DNA of 64,000 nucleotides from assembly GCF_008919445.1 (NCBI RefSeq), contig NZ_VSLG01000002.1, positions 1-64,000 on the forward strand, given 5' to 3'. Below are positions 8,496 to 16,630 of this stretch, one piece after another. Made by a program: the position numbers and the translations under genes. Source of the DNA: Serinicoccus kebangsaanensis. GTDB taxonomy: Bacteria > Actinomycetota > Actinomycetes > Actinomycetales > Dermatophilaceae. Positions within the stretch are counted from its first letter, which is position 1, and the number at the start of each line of letters is the position of its first letter. Under the pieces are notes generated by a model. That model worked only from the letters and a program-made list of their open reading frames with translations. It did not search any database and was not told the origin of the DNA.

Positions 8496-9374
8496 TCAGC
8501 CGGCCGTCTCCTGCTGGACGAGGGCACGGTAGGCGTCGAGCAGCCGGCGCCACTGCGGACCGGGCTCGCCGGTCCCGATCGGGCGGGCGTCGATCGTGGT
8601 GACCGGCACCAGCTCGCACACCGTCCCGGTGACGAAGACCTCGTCGGCGGTGTAGAGGTCGAAGAGCGTGAGCTTGTCCTCGTGGGTCTCGACGCCGAGC
8701 TCACGCCCCAGCCCCAGGACGATCTCGCGGGTGATGCCGTGCAGGCAGGCCGTCGCCACCGGGGTGCGCAGGACGCCGTCGGTGACGCAGAAGACGTTGG
8801 CGGTGTCCGCCTCCGCGACGAAGCCGTCGGTGTCGAGCATCAGCGTGGCGTCCACCTCCTCCTCGTCCAGGATCTCCAGCCTCGCCAGGATGGAGTTCAG
8901 CTGGTTCGAGTGGTGGATGGAGGGGTCCAGCACCTGCGGGGTGGGCCGCCGGATGCTCGCCGTCCGGAGTCGCTGCGGCGCCGGCGCCGGGGCCACCGGC
9001 TTGTGCTCCGGGACGATCACCAGGGTCCCCGACGGTGGCGCGTTGCGCGGGTCCATCCCGGACGTCGAGCGACTCCCGCGGGTCACCATGAGCCGGATGT
9101 GCGCATCACCGGTCATGCCGTTCGCGGCCAGCGTCTCCTCGATCGCGGCCGCGATGCCCGCCTCGTCCAGCGGGAGCACGAGCCGGACCGCGTGGGCCGA
9201 GGCCCGGAGCCGTGCCAGGTGCTGCTCCAGCCGGAAGACCCTGCCGTTGTAGACACGCATCCCCTCCCAGACGGCATCACCGGACTGGAAGCCGGCGTCG
9301 AACACCGAGATCTGCGGCTGGTCCGCGGGCACGACCTCGCCCCCGACATACACCTTGAGCTGAGCGACGGACAC
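8496..9374 (-). CDS. Class IV aminotransferase-like protein lacking PLP lysine
   Basis: A 292-residue protein of the fold-type IV PLP family (branched-chain and D-amino-acid aminotransferases, aminodeoxychorismate lyase). Family features are clear: the N-terminal VFDAGFQSGDAVWEG, an Arg-Leu-rich helix, VAEADTANVFCV, and the CLHGITRE and DEVFVTGT phosphate-site segments. The segment that normally carries the Schiff-base lysine reads IHHSNQLNSILA, with His154 at its place. Only three lysines exist (7, 125 and one near 235), none suitable. It may be a PLP-independent or non-catalytic relative. GTG start with AGGAGG eight bases upstream; FGE lies 39 bp downstream. Confidence 0.82.
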   Translation of the reverse strand: MSVAQLKVYVGGEVVPADQPQISVFDAGFQSGDAVWEGMRVYNGRVFRLEQHLARLRASAHAVRLVLPLDEAGIAAAIEETLAANGMTGDAHIRLMVTRGSRSTSGMDPRNAPPSGTLVIVPEHKPVAPAPAPQRLRTASIRRPTPQVLDPSIHHSNQLNSILARLEILDEEEVDATLMLDTDGFVAEADTANVFCVTDGVLRTPVATACLHGITREIVLGLGRELGVETHEDKLTLFDLYTADEVFVTGTVCELVPVTTIDARPIGTGEPGPQWRRLLDAYRALVQQETAG

Positions 9375-9413
9375 TGCGGCTACCTCCTGCTGGGACTGGA
9401 TGACGGTCAGGGA

Positions 9414-10394
9414 TCAGGGTGCCAGCCCGCGACCACCGGCGACCGCCGGGACGACGCACCGGAAGCCGAGGTTGCCACTGGCGGAGTCCGGGTCGTTGCT
9501 CGTCCTCGCGGCCACCCGATAGCGGTTGCAGTAGGAGTCGTGGCACAGGTAGGAACCGCCACGCATCACCCGCGCGGACCCGCTGCGGGGACCCTGCGGG
9601 TCCTGGGTCGGCGCGGCGGTATGCGCGGTGCCCCACCAGTCGGAGCACCACTCCCACACGTTGCCGGCGACGTCGAACAGGCCGTAGCCGTTGGGCGGGA
9701 AGCTGCCGACCGGCGCGGTCCCGGCATACCCGTCCTCCGCCGTGTTGCGCACGGGGAACCTGCCCTGCCAGATGTTGCACCTGTGCTCGCCTCCGACCAG
9801 CAGGTCCTCACCCCAGGCGTAGCGTGCGCCCACCAGGCCGCCGCGCGCGGCGCACTCCCACTCGGCCTCCGTCGGGAGCCGGCCGCCGACCCAGGCGCAG
9901 AAGGCCCGGGCGTCGTCGTGGTCGACGTGGACGACGGGGTGGTCGGGGCGCTCGGAGATGTCGCTGCCGGGCCCTTCGGGCGCCGACCAGACGGCACCGT
10001 CCACCCGGCACCACCAGGGCGCGCCCGGAGGTCGTTCGCCGCCGCGCAGGCGTCCCGGCAGGAACCCCGCGAAGACGAAGGACCACCCGAAGCGCTCCGC
10101 GCCGGTGCGGTGGCCCGTGGCCTCGACGAAGGCGGCGAACTGGGCGTTGGTCACCGCGGTCCTGCCGATCGAGAACGGGCTGAGCCGCACCTCGCGGAGC
10201 GGCCCCTCCCCGTCCCCGGGGTTGGCGTCCGGGTCCTCGGACCCCATCTGGAAGTTCCCCCCGTCCAGGTGCACCAGGTCCAGCAGGCCGGCCGGGGCCG
10301 GCGACCCCTCCGCCGCCCCTCGGTCACGGTCGATGACCGGGCGTTCACCCTGGGGCGCGCAGCACCGCGCAGCAGGCTCTGGGGCGGGGTCCAT
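9414..10394 (-). CDS. Formylglycine-generating enzyme (SUMF1/FGE family)
   Basis: Converts the active-site Cys of type I sulfatases into formylglycine with O2 and copper. At 326 residues it has the complete FGE-sulfatase domain: GGNFQMGSEDPDANPGDGEG, RLPTEAEWECAARGG, GNVWEWCSDWW and RGGSYLCHDSYCNRYR. Cys284 and Cys289 are the copper-binding active pair of the aerobic enzyme. The N-terminal CCAP motif is common in bacterial FGEs and supports the internal ATG at 10394 over one 23 codons earlier. No sulfatase is encoded in this window, so the substrate must be elsewhere. Downstream of it, 39 bp away, is the aminotransferase-like gene. Confidence 0.85.
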   Translation of the reverse strand: MDPAPEPAARCCAPQGERPVIDRDRGAAEGSPAPAGLLDLVHLDGGNFQMGSEDPDANPGDGEGPLREVRLSPFSIGRTAVTNAQFAAFVEATGHRTGAERFGWSFVFAGFLPGRLRGGERPPGAPWWCRVDGAVWSAPEGPGSDISERPDHPVVHVDHDDARAFCAWVGGRLPTEAEWECAARGGLVGARYAWGEDLLVGGEHRCNIWQGRFPVRNTAEDGYAGTAPVGSFPPNGYGLFDVAGNVWEWCSDWWGTAHTAAPTQDPQGPRSGSARVMRGGSYLCHDSYCNRYRVAARTSNDPDSASGNLGFRCVVPAVAGGRGLAP

Positions 10395-10460
10395 GGCCCC
10401 ATGGTCCCCCACGACCCCGCGAGCACGACCCTCTGGTGCGGAGGGACTGCCCGGCCCCGG

Positions 10461-10530
10461 CACTCCCAGCCGGTCCGTCCACCATCAGCCTGGAGGAACA
10501 GGCCGACAGCTGACGAACCGGCTGGGAGTG
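10461..10530. terminator. 14-bp inverted repeat with long loop
   Basis: CACTCCCAGCCGGT (10461-10474) and its exact complement ACCGGCTGGGAGTG (10517-10530) flank a 42-nt loop. It lies just after the end of the secreted AMIN-like gene and before the FGE gene on the same strand. It may terminate the first transcript; there is no U-run. Confidence 0.5.
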
Positions 10531-10535
10531 GTCCG

Positions 10536-11102
10536 TCACCAGCGGTGGGCGACGTCGATCACCAGCCGTTGTCCGTCGCCCGGGCCGTCGAGGACGAAGG
10601 CCCGCATCGGCAACCGGGCGCGAACCCCCATGCCGATGGAGGTCTGACCCTCGAAGCTCCCGCCGAGGCGCACCTGGCGCAGCGTCCGGTAGCCCGTCGT
10701 CCCCACCAGCTCCGCGGGGCGGGCCGGGTCGTAGACCGGGTCACCGTCGGCGTCGTAGGTCGGGTTGCCGACCAGGACCTCGAGCTTGGCTCCGCCGCGC
10801 AGCGACAGGGCCTGCCCGCTCCCGGGGGCACGGTAGGTGTTGACGTAGCGCACGGAGTACTCCCCCGCGTCGCCCGAGACGTCCAGGACGACCCGGTCGA
10901 AGCAGTCGTGCCGTCCGGCGCGGACGTCGGTCAGCGGGGCCTGCTCCACGTCATACCCCGTGACCTTGGGCAGCGAGCCCCAGTGGATGCCGCAGTACGG
11001 CGCCGCCTGGGCGGCGGGCGCCGCGGCGATGCTGCTGACCGGCGTGAGTGCCAACCCCGCCAGCATGGCGCTGGCCAGGAGGGCACGTGGTGTGGTTCTC
11101 AT
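10536..11102 (-). CDS. Secreted AMIN-like domain protein
   Basis: A 188-residue exported protein. It has a Sec signal peptide (positive MRTTPR, hydrophobic core to about residue 22, cleavage near AAPAAQA/APYCG). The mature part is a beta-rich domain with phrases (DCFDRVVLDVSG, RLVIDVAHRW) typical of the actinobacterial AMIN-like group, whose role at the cell surface is not settled. The ATG at 11102 is preferred over one 11 codons upstream because GAGGAGG stands six bases before it and the signal peptide then begins correctly. Two Cys may form a disulfide. Confidence 0.72.
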   Translation of the reverse strand: MRTTPRALLASAMLAGLALTPVSSIAAAPAAQAAPYCGIHWGSLPKVTGYDVEQAPLTDVRAGRHDCFDRVVLDVSGDAGEYSVRYVNTYRAPGSGQALSLRGGAKLEVLVGNPTYDADGDPVYDPARPAELVGTTGYRTLRQVRLGGSFEGQTSIGMGVRARLPMRAFVLDGPGDGQRLVIDVAHRW

Positions 11103-11191
11103 GACGACCTCCTCGTCGTGCAGTGGTGCTCTCATGTCGCACGGGGGAGGAGAAAGGTTGCCGCGCAGATACGCCCGGCGAGGCGTCGGGC

Positions 11192-11656
11192 TCAGACCGG
11201 TGCGGTGAGGCCGCCCGCCTGCTCGGCGTCCAGCGAGGACGCCACCCGCCGCAGCTGCAGCTGCAGCTCACGCACCTCGTCGGCGGACAGGCCCAGGACC
11301 TCCAGCAGACGGCACTGCACCCGGTCGCTGTCCTCGAAGATCGCCTGGCCCGCGGCGGTCAGCTCCAGCACCCACGACCTGCCGTCCCCGGGCGCCGGGC
11401 CACGCCTGATGACGTCGCTCCCCTCGAGCCGTCGCAGGATCGGGGTGAGGGTGCCATGGTCCAGGTGCAGCAGGCTCGCGAGCTCCTTGATCGACAGCGG
11501 ACCACGACCGCCGAGCACCACCACCACGAGGTACTGCGGATAGGTGAGTCCGTGCCGCTCGAGCAGCGGCCGGTAGCGCCGGGTCATGGCCCGGGAGGCG
11601 GCATACAGGTCGAAGCAGAGCAGCTCCTCCAGGTCCACGCCCGCGGAACGGTTCAC
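11192..11656 (-). CDS. ohrR: OhrR-type redox-sensing MarR regulator
   Basis: A 154-residue MarR-fold repressor of the OhrR subgroup, which senses organic hydroperoxides through a reactive Cys. The diagnostic N-terminus is present: EELLCFDLYAASRAMTRRY with the sensing Cys, then LTYPQYLVVVVL, a helix-turn-helix (SIKELASLLHLDHGTLTPIL) and a wing. The GTG start at 11656, with GGAG upstream, gives the family's usual length; the frame is open further upstream but not convincingly coding. A perfect palindrome lies in the divergent region to the hydrolase gene, which is thus the likely target. Confidence 0.85.
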   Translation of the reverse strand: MNRSAGVDLEELLCFDLYAASRAMTRRYRPLLERHGLTYPQYLVVVVLGGRGPLSIKELASLLHLDHGTLTPILRRLEGSDVIRRGPAPGDGRSWVLELTAAGQAIFEDSDRVQCRLLEVLGLSADEVRELQLQLRRVASSLDAEQAGGLTAPV

Positions 11657-11729
11657 GACACACTCCAGACGTCTCGGGTGACCGGGAGTGTAGCTCCGGG
11701 TTGCGGCACCACCGGACACCACTAGCATA

Positions 11730-11743
11730 TCTTGTGCACAAGA
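11730..11743. promoter_or_regulatory. Palindromic OhrR operator candidate
   Basis: TCTTGTGCACAAGA is a perfect 14-bp palindrome, extendable outward with one mismatch, in an AT-richer pocket between the divergent ohrR-like and chloroperoxidase-like genes. It lies about 22 bp before the hydrolase start and 74 bp before the regulator start. Position, symmetry and the OhrR neighbour support the call. Confidence 0.65.
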
Positions 11744-11765
11744 CATCTCGACCGAAGGAGAGACC

Positions 11766-12587
11766 GTGCCCACGCTGAACGCCCAGGACATCTCGCTGGC
11801 CTACACCGACTCCGGGGGCCAGGGCCGCCCCGTCGTGCTCATCCACGGCTGGCCGCTGCGCGGGTCGTCCTGGACCTCGCAGGTCCCCGCGCTGGAGGAG
11901 GCCGGATACCGGGTCATCACCTACGACCGTCGCGGTTTCGGCGACTCGGACAAGCCGGCCGACGGCTACGACTACGACACCCTCGCCGACGACCTGGCCG
12001 CCCTCCTGGACGGTCTGGACCTGACCGACGCCAGCCTGGTCGGCTTCTCCATGGGTGGGGGCGAGGTGGCCCGCTACGTCGGTTGTCACGGCACCGACCG
12101 GCTCCGGTCCGTCGTCTTCGCCGCCGCCGTCCCGCCGTTCCTGCTCACGACGGACGACAACCCCGACGGCGCGCTCGAGGAGGCGGACGTCCAGGAGATG
12201 GAGCAGGGCGCGCGCGAGGACCGCGAGTCCTTCCTCGACGGCTTCACCACGAACTTCTTCAGCGTCGACGGCGAGCTCGTCGTCGACGAGGAGCAGCGAC
12301 AGGACGCCCTGACGATGCAGACTCCGGCTCGGGACGAGGCGGTCGTCGGATGCATCGACGCCTTCGCCCGGACCGACTTCCGGCAGGACCTGGAGGCCCT
12401 GACCGTGCCGACCCTGGTGCTGCACGGCGATGCCGACGCGGTGGTGCCCTTCGAGGCCTCCGGCCAGCGCACGGCCGCAGCCGTTCCCGGCTCCACGGTC
12501 ACCGTGGTCGAGAGGGCGCCGCACGGGCTGAACGTCTCCCACGCCGAGGAGTTCAACCAGGCGCTGCTGTCCTTCCTGCGCGACTGA
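11766..12587 (+). CDS. Alpha/beta hydrolase, non-heme chloroperoxidase type
   Basis: A 273-residue alpha/beta hydrolase of the cofactor-free haloperoxidase/perhydrolase group. Seen: the oxyanion HGWP near residue 27, the nucleophile elbow GFSMGGG (Ser about 97), VLHGDADAVVPF with the acid Asp, and the catalytic His in APHGLNVSHA. Members make peracids or hydrolyse esters. GTG start with GAAGGAG upstream. Divergent from an OhrR-like sensor, so it is probably induced by organic peroxides. That regulation is an inference, because OhrR normally controls ohr. Confidence 0.9.
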   Translation: MPTLNAQDISLAYTDSGGQGRPVVLIHGWPLRGSSWTSQVPALEEAGYRVITYDRRGFGDSDKPADGYDYDTLADDLAALLDGLDLTDASLVGFSMGGGEVARYVGCHGTDRLRSVVFAAAVPPFLLTTDDNPDGALEEADVQEMEQGAREDRESFLDGFTTNFFSVDGELVVDEEQRQDALTMQTPARDEAVVGCIDAFARTDFRQDLEALTVPTLVLHGDADAVVPFEASGQRTAAAVPGSTVTVVERAPHGLNVSHAEEFNQALLSFLRD

Positions 12588-12606
12588 GGGTCCGGGGCCT
12601 GCCCGC

Positions 12607-13851
12607 TCACCCCGAGCGGCGCAGGCCCCGCGCCAGTGCGGCGGCACCTGCCGCGACGGGCAGCGCCAGCCGGAGCACCAGACGACCCGACGGCGTGGCC
12701 GAGCGCCGGATCCACGACACCGGCTCCAACGAGTCGTTCACCGCGCGGGCGGCATACTCCCGCATCCGCCGCTCATAGGCCGCGACGGCACCGACCACAC
12801 CTGTGCTCGCGCCGGCCCGGCCCAGCTCCTCGACCAGTGCGGCCGCGTCCCGGACCGCGGTCGCGGCGCCCTGCCCGCCGGTCGGGGGCATGGCGTGCAC
12901 CGCGTCACCGATCGCGGTGACGGGACCGGCCGACCACGGCGCGATCCCGGCAGGGTCCGCGGCGAGGAAGCGGAAGCCACCGACCGTGCGCCGGTCCGAC
13001 CAGGTCAGCAGGTCGAGCGTGGCGTCGGCCCAGGACCGCTCCCCGAGGACCTGGGTCACCCGGTCCACCAGGTCCGACGGGGGCACCTCCTTGAGCCGCT
13101 CCGGCAGCAGCCCTTCCGTCCCCAGGAACCCCCAGATCACGACCGGCTCGGTGGTCCGGGCGAGTGATCGGACGCCGACGTGCGCCGGTCGCCCCCGGGG
13201 GTCGTGCAGCGAGGCGAAGAGCCCGGCGCCTGCCGGTCCGACGGCCAGCATCGGGTCCTCCCGGACCAGTGCCTGTGCCCCCTCGGGGAGCGAGGCCCAC
13301 GGAGTGCGTCCGGCGACCCCCACCAGCCCCGTGGGGGTGCTCGTGGGCGACCCGGCCAGCGCGGCCGCCAGCTCGGACCCCGCGCCGTCGGCGAGGACCA
13401 GCAGATCCGCCTCGAGGCTCGTGCCGTCGTCGAGGTCCACCTCGACGAGCTGTCGCACGGTGCGGTGCCCCACGACCCGCAACCCGGTCCGCAGGGCCGA
13501 CCCGAGCCCCTCGGCCAGCACCAGCCGGAGCGTCACGCGGTCGATCTCCACCGAGGTGCCGGGACCCTGGTCGTCCGAGGCGCGTACCAGCAGTCGTCCG
13601 CGGTGGTCACGCACCGCGATCCGGAAGTCCTCCGAGCCCATCGAGGAGCCGAGCAACAGCTCGTGCCGCTCGCCGGGCAGCAGGGTCTCCAGGGCCGCGA
13701 GCGCCGTCGGCCCGAGGTGCAGCTTGTAGCCGCCGGTGCGCGCGAGGTCGACGTCCGGCTCGACCACGGTGACGGCATACCCCCGGCGGAGCAGTCCCTG
13801 GGCCAGCGCGAGCCCGCCGATCCCACCCCCTGCGACGACCACCCGCATCAT
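12607..13851 (-). CDS. FAD-dependent monooxygenase
   Basis: A 414-residue group A flavoprotein monooxygenase (p-hydroxybenzoate hydroxylase fold). The Rossmann GGGIGGLALAQGLLRRG begins at residue 6. The conserved Arg in the DRVTLRLVL stretch follows, and the second FAD motif reads AIGDAVHAMPPTGGQGAATA. Such enzymes hydroxylate aromatics, polyketides or antibiotics with NAD(P)H and O2. Two adjacent ATGs (13851 and 13848) start the family's normal N-terminus; the 40 upstream codons are non-conserved. It converges on the chloroperoxidase gene and is divergent from the YdeI-type gene. The substrate is not predictable. Confidence 0.9.
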   Translation of the reverse strand: MMRVVVAGGGIGGLALAQGLLRRGYAVTVVEPDVDLARTGGYKLHLGPTALAALETLLPGERHELLLGSSMGSEDFRIAVRDHRGRLLVRASDDQGPGTSVEIDRVTLRLVLAEGLGSALRTGLRVVGHRTVRQLVEVDLDDGTSLEADLLVLADGAGSELAAALAGSPTSTPTGLVGVAGRTPWASLPEGAQALVREDPMLAVGPAGAGLFASLHDPRGRPAHVGVRSLARTTEPVVIWGFLGTEGLLPERLKEVPPSDLVDRVTQVLGERSWADATLDLLTWSDRRTVGGFRFLAADPAGIAPWSAGPVTAIGDAVHAMPPTGGQGAATAVRDAAALVEELGRAGASTGVVGAVAAYERRMREYAARAVNDSLEPVSWIRRSATPSGRLVLRLALPVAAGAAALARGLRRSG

Positions 13852-13942
13852 CGGCTCCGCCCCGCTGGCCCCGTCCTCATGCGGTCGACGCTCGCAGGTC
13901 GCGGACCGGACGTCCACCGGGACCGGGGGATATCCTCGCGAC

Positions 13943-14209
13943 ATGGCGACGTCGACGGTCCCCGGTGGCAAAGTGCACGACCTGCCCGACGACCTGCGGG
14001 CCGAGCTGACCGGTCACGACGACGCGCTCGCGGCGTGGCTGGACATCACGCCGCTGGCCCGTAACGAGTTCATCTGCTGGGTCGAGGACGCGAAGAAGGA
14101 GCAGACCCGCGCCCGCCGGATCCGTCGCACGCGGGAGGAGCTCGAGGACGGCATGCGCCGACCGTGCTGCTGGCCCGGCTGCAGCCACCGGGAGAAGACC
14201 GGCAGCTGA
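13943..14209 (+). CDS. YdeI/OmpD-associated family protein
   Basis: An 88-residue soluble protein matching the C-terminal helical motif of the YdeI/OmpD-associated family: LPDDLRAELTGHDDALAAWL, then EFICWVEDAKKEQTRARRIR. The biochemical role of this family is unknown. The C-terminus adds a Cys-rich tail, PCCWPGCSHR, which could bind metal. The ATG at 13943 gives the usual start just before the conserved block. Its stop lies one base from the end of the convergent export-protein gene. Confidence 0.75.
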   Translation: MATSTVPGGKVHDLPDDLRAELTGHDDALAAWLDITPLARNEFICWVEDAKKEQTRARRIRRTREELEDGMRRPCCWPGCSHREKTGS

Positions 14210-14210
14210 G

Positions 14211-14693
14211 TCAGGCGGTCGCGAGCAGGTCGACGCCCAACGTGGCCAGCACTCCGAAGAGGACGCCCCACAGGATGATGGACACGACCTGCCACACGAT
14301 GACGCCTCGAGTGTTGGCGCCGAAGGCCACGAGTGCCCCCGACGTGATCTGGCTCGGCAGCACGGTCTGCCCGAGCAGGCTCACACCCGGCACCCCGAAC
14401 CGGTCGAAGATGCGGTGCAGCCGCTGCTTCCGCGGTGACATGTCCTCGGGAGCCTCGACCCCCCTGAGCCGACGGATCCGGTCGCCGAAGAGCACGACGA
14501 GCACCATGCTGATGACGTTGCCCACGACCGCCGCCACGATGGCCACGACCGGGTTGAGCCCGGCCACCACCCCGATGACCGACCCGAAGTAGCTCTCGAC
14601 GAAGGGGATGGCCGAGACGGCGATCACCCCCAACCACTGCAGCACCGCGGGAAGCCCGGCGGTCCACTCCTGAAGACCCTCGATCACAGCCAT
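14211..14693 (-). CDS. Small multidrug export-like membrane protein
   Basis: A 160-residue integral membrane protein resembling the putative small multidrug export group (COG2426). It has hydrophobic segments at about 15-35, 40-65, 95-120 and 130-155, and the typical phrase VSAIPFVESYFGSVIGVVAG with a Glu in the membrane. A polar loop (RIRRLRGVEAPEDMSPRKQR) splits the two halves. The ATG at 14693 is chosen because it follows a purine-rich GAGAGGGG and the protein then begins like its relatives; the longer frame covers the operator array. Divergent from a TetR gene that probably represses it. Confidence 0.8.
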   Translation of the reverse strand: MAVIEGLQEWTAGLPAVLQWLGVIAVSAIPFVESYFGSVIGVVAGLNPVVAIVAAVVGNVISMVLVVLFGDRIRRLRGVEAPEDMSPRKQRLHRIFDRFGVPGVSLLGQTVLPSQITSGALVAFGANTRGVIVWQVVSIILWGVLFGVLATLGVDLLATA

Positions 14694-14710
14694 ACCCCTC
14701 TCGTCGTTGT

Positions 14711-14762
14711 TAGTACGGCGTACTAGCTGTATGTTAGCACGGTGTACCAGCACAGCGTACCA
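14711..14762. promoter_or_regulatory. Triple TetR operator array
   Basis: Three related 15-bp dyads lie between the divergent export and TetR genes. TAGTACGGCGTACTA (14711-14725) is perfect; TAGCACGGTGTACCA (14735-14749) and CAGCACAGCGTACCA (14748-14762) are imperfect copies. Centres are 24 and 13 bp apart, so the last two touch. The array covers both likely promoters, as expected for autoregulation plus control of the exporter. Confidence 0.72.
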
Positions 14763-14776
14763 ACGAGGGAGGCAGG

Positions 14777-15355
14777 GTGACCGAGGACCGGCGGACCCAG
14801 ATCGTCGACGCCGCCCACCGCCTGGTGCAGCGCTCGGGGATCGAGTCCATCAGCGTGCGCAGCGTCGCCCGGGAGGCCGGGATCGGGGCCAGCACCCTGC
14901 GCCACTACTTCCCCACGCAGGCCGACCTCTTCGAGGTCCTCATCGAGCCTGCCGTCGAGCGCATGCTCCCCGACCTGCGGATCCACGACCAACGTGTGGC
15001 ACCACGGCGCCGGCTGACCGAGTGCCTCATGCAGTACTTCCCCGCAGAGTTCCTGCGACCGGACACGGTGTCGCTCTGGTTCGCCTCGTATGCCGTCGCC
15101 GTCGGGCCCACCGCCACCGAGCACGGGACCAGGACCCTGGAGCGGATGGCCCAGGTGTCCCGTGGACGGATCGAGCGGTGGCTGACGCAGGTGGAGGACG
15201 AGGACGCGCTGCTGGTGGACCGCCGCACGGCCATGCTGCAGGTCATGACCGTCCTGGACGGCATCTGCGTGCAGCTCATCACCCCGGGCACGATCTTCAC
15301 GCCCGACGACGTGCGGCCGATGGTGGAGCGTGCGGTCAGCGCCGTGGTGCGCTGA
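14777..15355 (+). CDS. TetR family transcriptional regulator
   Basis: A 192-residue regulator with an N-terminal helix-turn-helix (about residues 5-50: IVDAAHRLVQRSGIESISVR, then VAREAGIGASTLRHYFPTQ) and an all-helical ligand domain. GTG start with GAGGGAGG upstream. It faces the small export gene across the triple dyad, so it most likely represses that gene and itself and is relieved by a small molecule. The C-terminal part resembles the BetI/TetR_C_6 type, but the ligand is unknown. Confidence 0.9.
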   Translation: MTEDRRTQIVDAAHRLVQRSGIESISVRSVAREAGIGASTLRHYFPTQADLFEVLIEPAVERMLPDLRIHDQRVAPRRRLTECLMQYFPAEFLRPDTVSLWFASYAVAVGPTATEHGTRTLERMAQVSRGRIERWLTQVEDEDALLVDRRTAMLQVMTVLDGICVQLITPGTIFTPDDVRPMVERAVSAVVR

Positions 15356-15359
15356 CCTC

Positions 15360-16001
15360 CTACGGGAATGCCGGGTATGCCGCCCGCACGGCGTGCACCG
15401 AGGCGGGCGTGGGCGCGGTGGTGCCGGGAGTGGGCTCCGGCTCCCCCGCGACGAGCCGCAACGGCACGACGCCGGTCCAGACGCTGCGCTCGCTCGGGGC
15501 GTCAGCACCCCCCGTGCGGGACTTGAACAACCACGACCCCTCCTCGATGGGCAGCACCAGGCAGGTCGTGGCGGCCACCTCGCGCCGGGTACTCGCCCGG
15601 ATCTCGGTCGTCCGGCCGGGCAGCAGACGGTCGGTCAGGCGCTCCAGACCCTGCCAGGCCTCCTCGCCGCCGATCTCGACGGCCGTGCCGCGCAGCACCG
15701 CGCTGCGGTAGTTCGCCGAGGAGTCGAAGGCGCTCTCGGCCAGCACCAGACCGTCCAGCGCGACGACGGTCAGGGTCAGCGGCGCGCCCGCGACGAGGTG
15801 TCGCAGCGCGCCGGCCCCGGTGGAGCCGTGCAGCAGCACGCGGTCGCCGTCCCGGGCGACCAGGAGCGGCACGGACCACGGCATCCCGTCCACGACCGTG
15901 GACAGCACCCCCACCGGCATGCTGTCGAGGAGCTCGTCCAGGCGCGCCCGGTCCTCGGTGTAGCGGTCGGGCTTGCGGGTCGGGGTCGACAGGTCGGTCA
16001 T
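15360..16001 (-). CDS. Pyridoxamine 5'-phosphate oxidase family protein
   Basis: A 213-residue split-barrel flavin-binding protein of the NimA-like PPOX group. Seen: VGVLSTVVDGMPWSVPLLVA, then RVLLHGSTGAGALRHL, SANYRSAVLRGTAVEI and a C-terminal VWTGVVPLRL. These proteins bind FMN or related cofactors and reduce nitro- or other compounds, or have unknown roles. The ATG at 16001 gives the family N-terminus; one 12 codons upstream is less likely. It converges on the TetR gene with a 4-bp gap and is divergent from the reductase at 16055. Confidence 0.85.
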   Translation of the reverse strand: MTDLSTPTRKPDRYTEDRARLDELLDSMPVGVLSTVVDGMPWSVPLLVARDGDRVLLHGSTGAGALRHLVAGAPLTLTVVALDGLVLAESAFDSSANYRSAVLRGTAVEIGGEEAWQGLERLTDRLLPGRTTEIRASTRREVAATTCLVLPIEEGSWLFKSRTGGADAPSERSVWTGVVPLRLVAGEPEPTPGTTAPTPASVHAVRAAYPAFP

Positions 16002-16054
16002 GGCACCATCGTCGCGCACCGGCGGCATCCCGCACACCGCGACGAGAGGAAACC

Positions 16055-16630
16055 ATGCGCAGGCTCGTGTACTACGTGGCCACCACGCTCGACGGCTTCA
16101 TCGCCGGCCCCGACGGGACAGACCCGAGCGGGTCGGACTTCCTCCCGGTGACGCCGGATCTCGTGTCCTTCATCGCCCGGCACCACCCCGAGACGCTCCC
16201 CGCACCGGCACGCCAGGCGATGGGGATCGACGGGCCGGGCACCACCTTCGACACCGTCCTCGAGGGTCGCGCGTCCTACGAGCTGGGGCTCGCGGCCGGG
16301 ATGACGGACGCCTACCCGCACCTGCGCCACCTCGTCTTCTCCAGCACGTTGCAGCGGCACGACCCGGCGGTCGAGGTGGTCCGCGGCGATGCCCTGGAGC
16401 GGGTGCGCTCGCTGAAGGCGGAGGAGGGCAGGGACCTGTGGCTGGTGGGCGGAGGCACCCTCGCGCACTCCCTGCTGCCCGAGATCGACCGCCTCGTGCT
16501 CAAGCAGAACCCGACGGTGATCGGGGCCGGGGTGCCGCTCTTCGCCGGGCCGTTCCAGCCGCACGTCTTCCGCCCGGTGGACCAGGTCCTGCTGGAGTCC
16601 GGGGTGCGGGTCCTGACCCTCGAGCGCTAG
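16055..16630 (+). CDS. Dihydrofolate reductase/RibD-C family protein
   Basis: A 191-residue protein of the RibD C-terminal/DHFR-like family: MRRLVYYVATTLDGFIAGPD at the start, RDLWLVGGGTLAHSLL (NADPH-binding glycine loop) and LFAGPFQPHVF. Such single-domain proteins are common in actinobacteria and are thought to be NADPH-dependent reductases of unknown substrate rather than true folate or riboflavin enzymes. GAGAGGAAACC precedes the ATG. A paralogue is encoded at 54971. Its stop overlaps the end of the convergent VOC gene by 4 bp. Confidence 0.9.
   Translation: MRRLVYYVATTLDGFIAGPDGTDPSGSDFLPVTPDLVSFIARHHPETLPAPARQAMGIDGPGTTFDTVLEGRASYELGLAAGMTDAYPHLRHLVFSSTLQRHDPAVEVVRGDALERVRSLKAEEGRDLWLVGGGTLAHSLLPEIDRLVLKQNPTVIGAGVPLFAGPFQPHVFRPVDQVLLESGVRVLTLER

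Noticed and set aside
8682-11543. 953-codon open frame on the + strand
   Set aside because: It runs antisense across the aminotransferase, FGE and secreted-protein genes and shows no domain.
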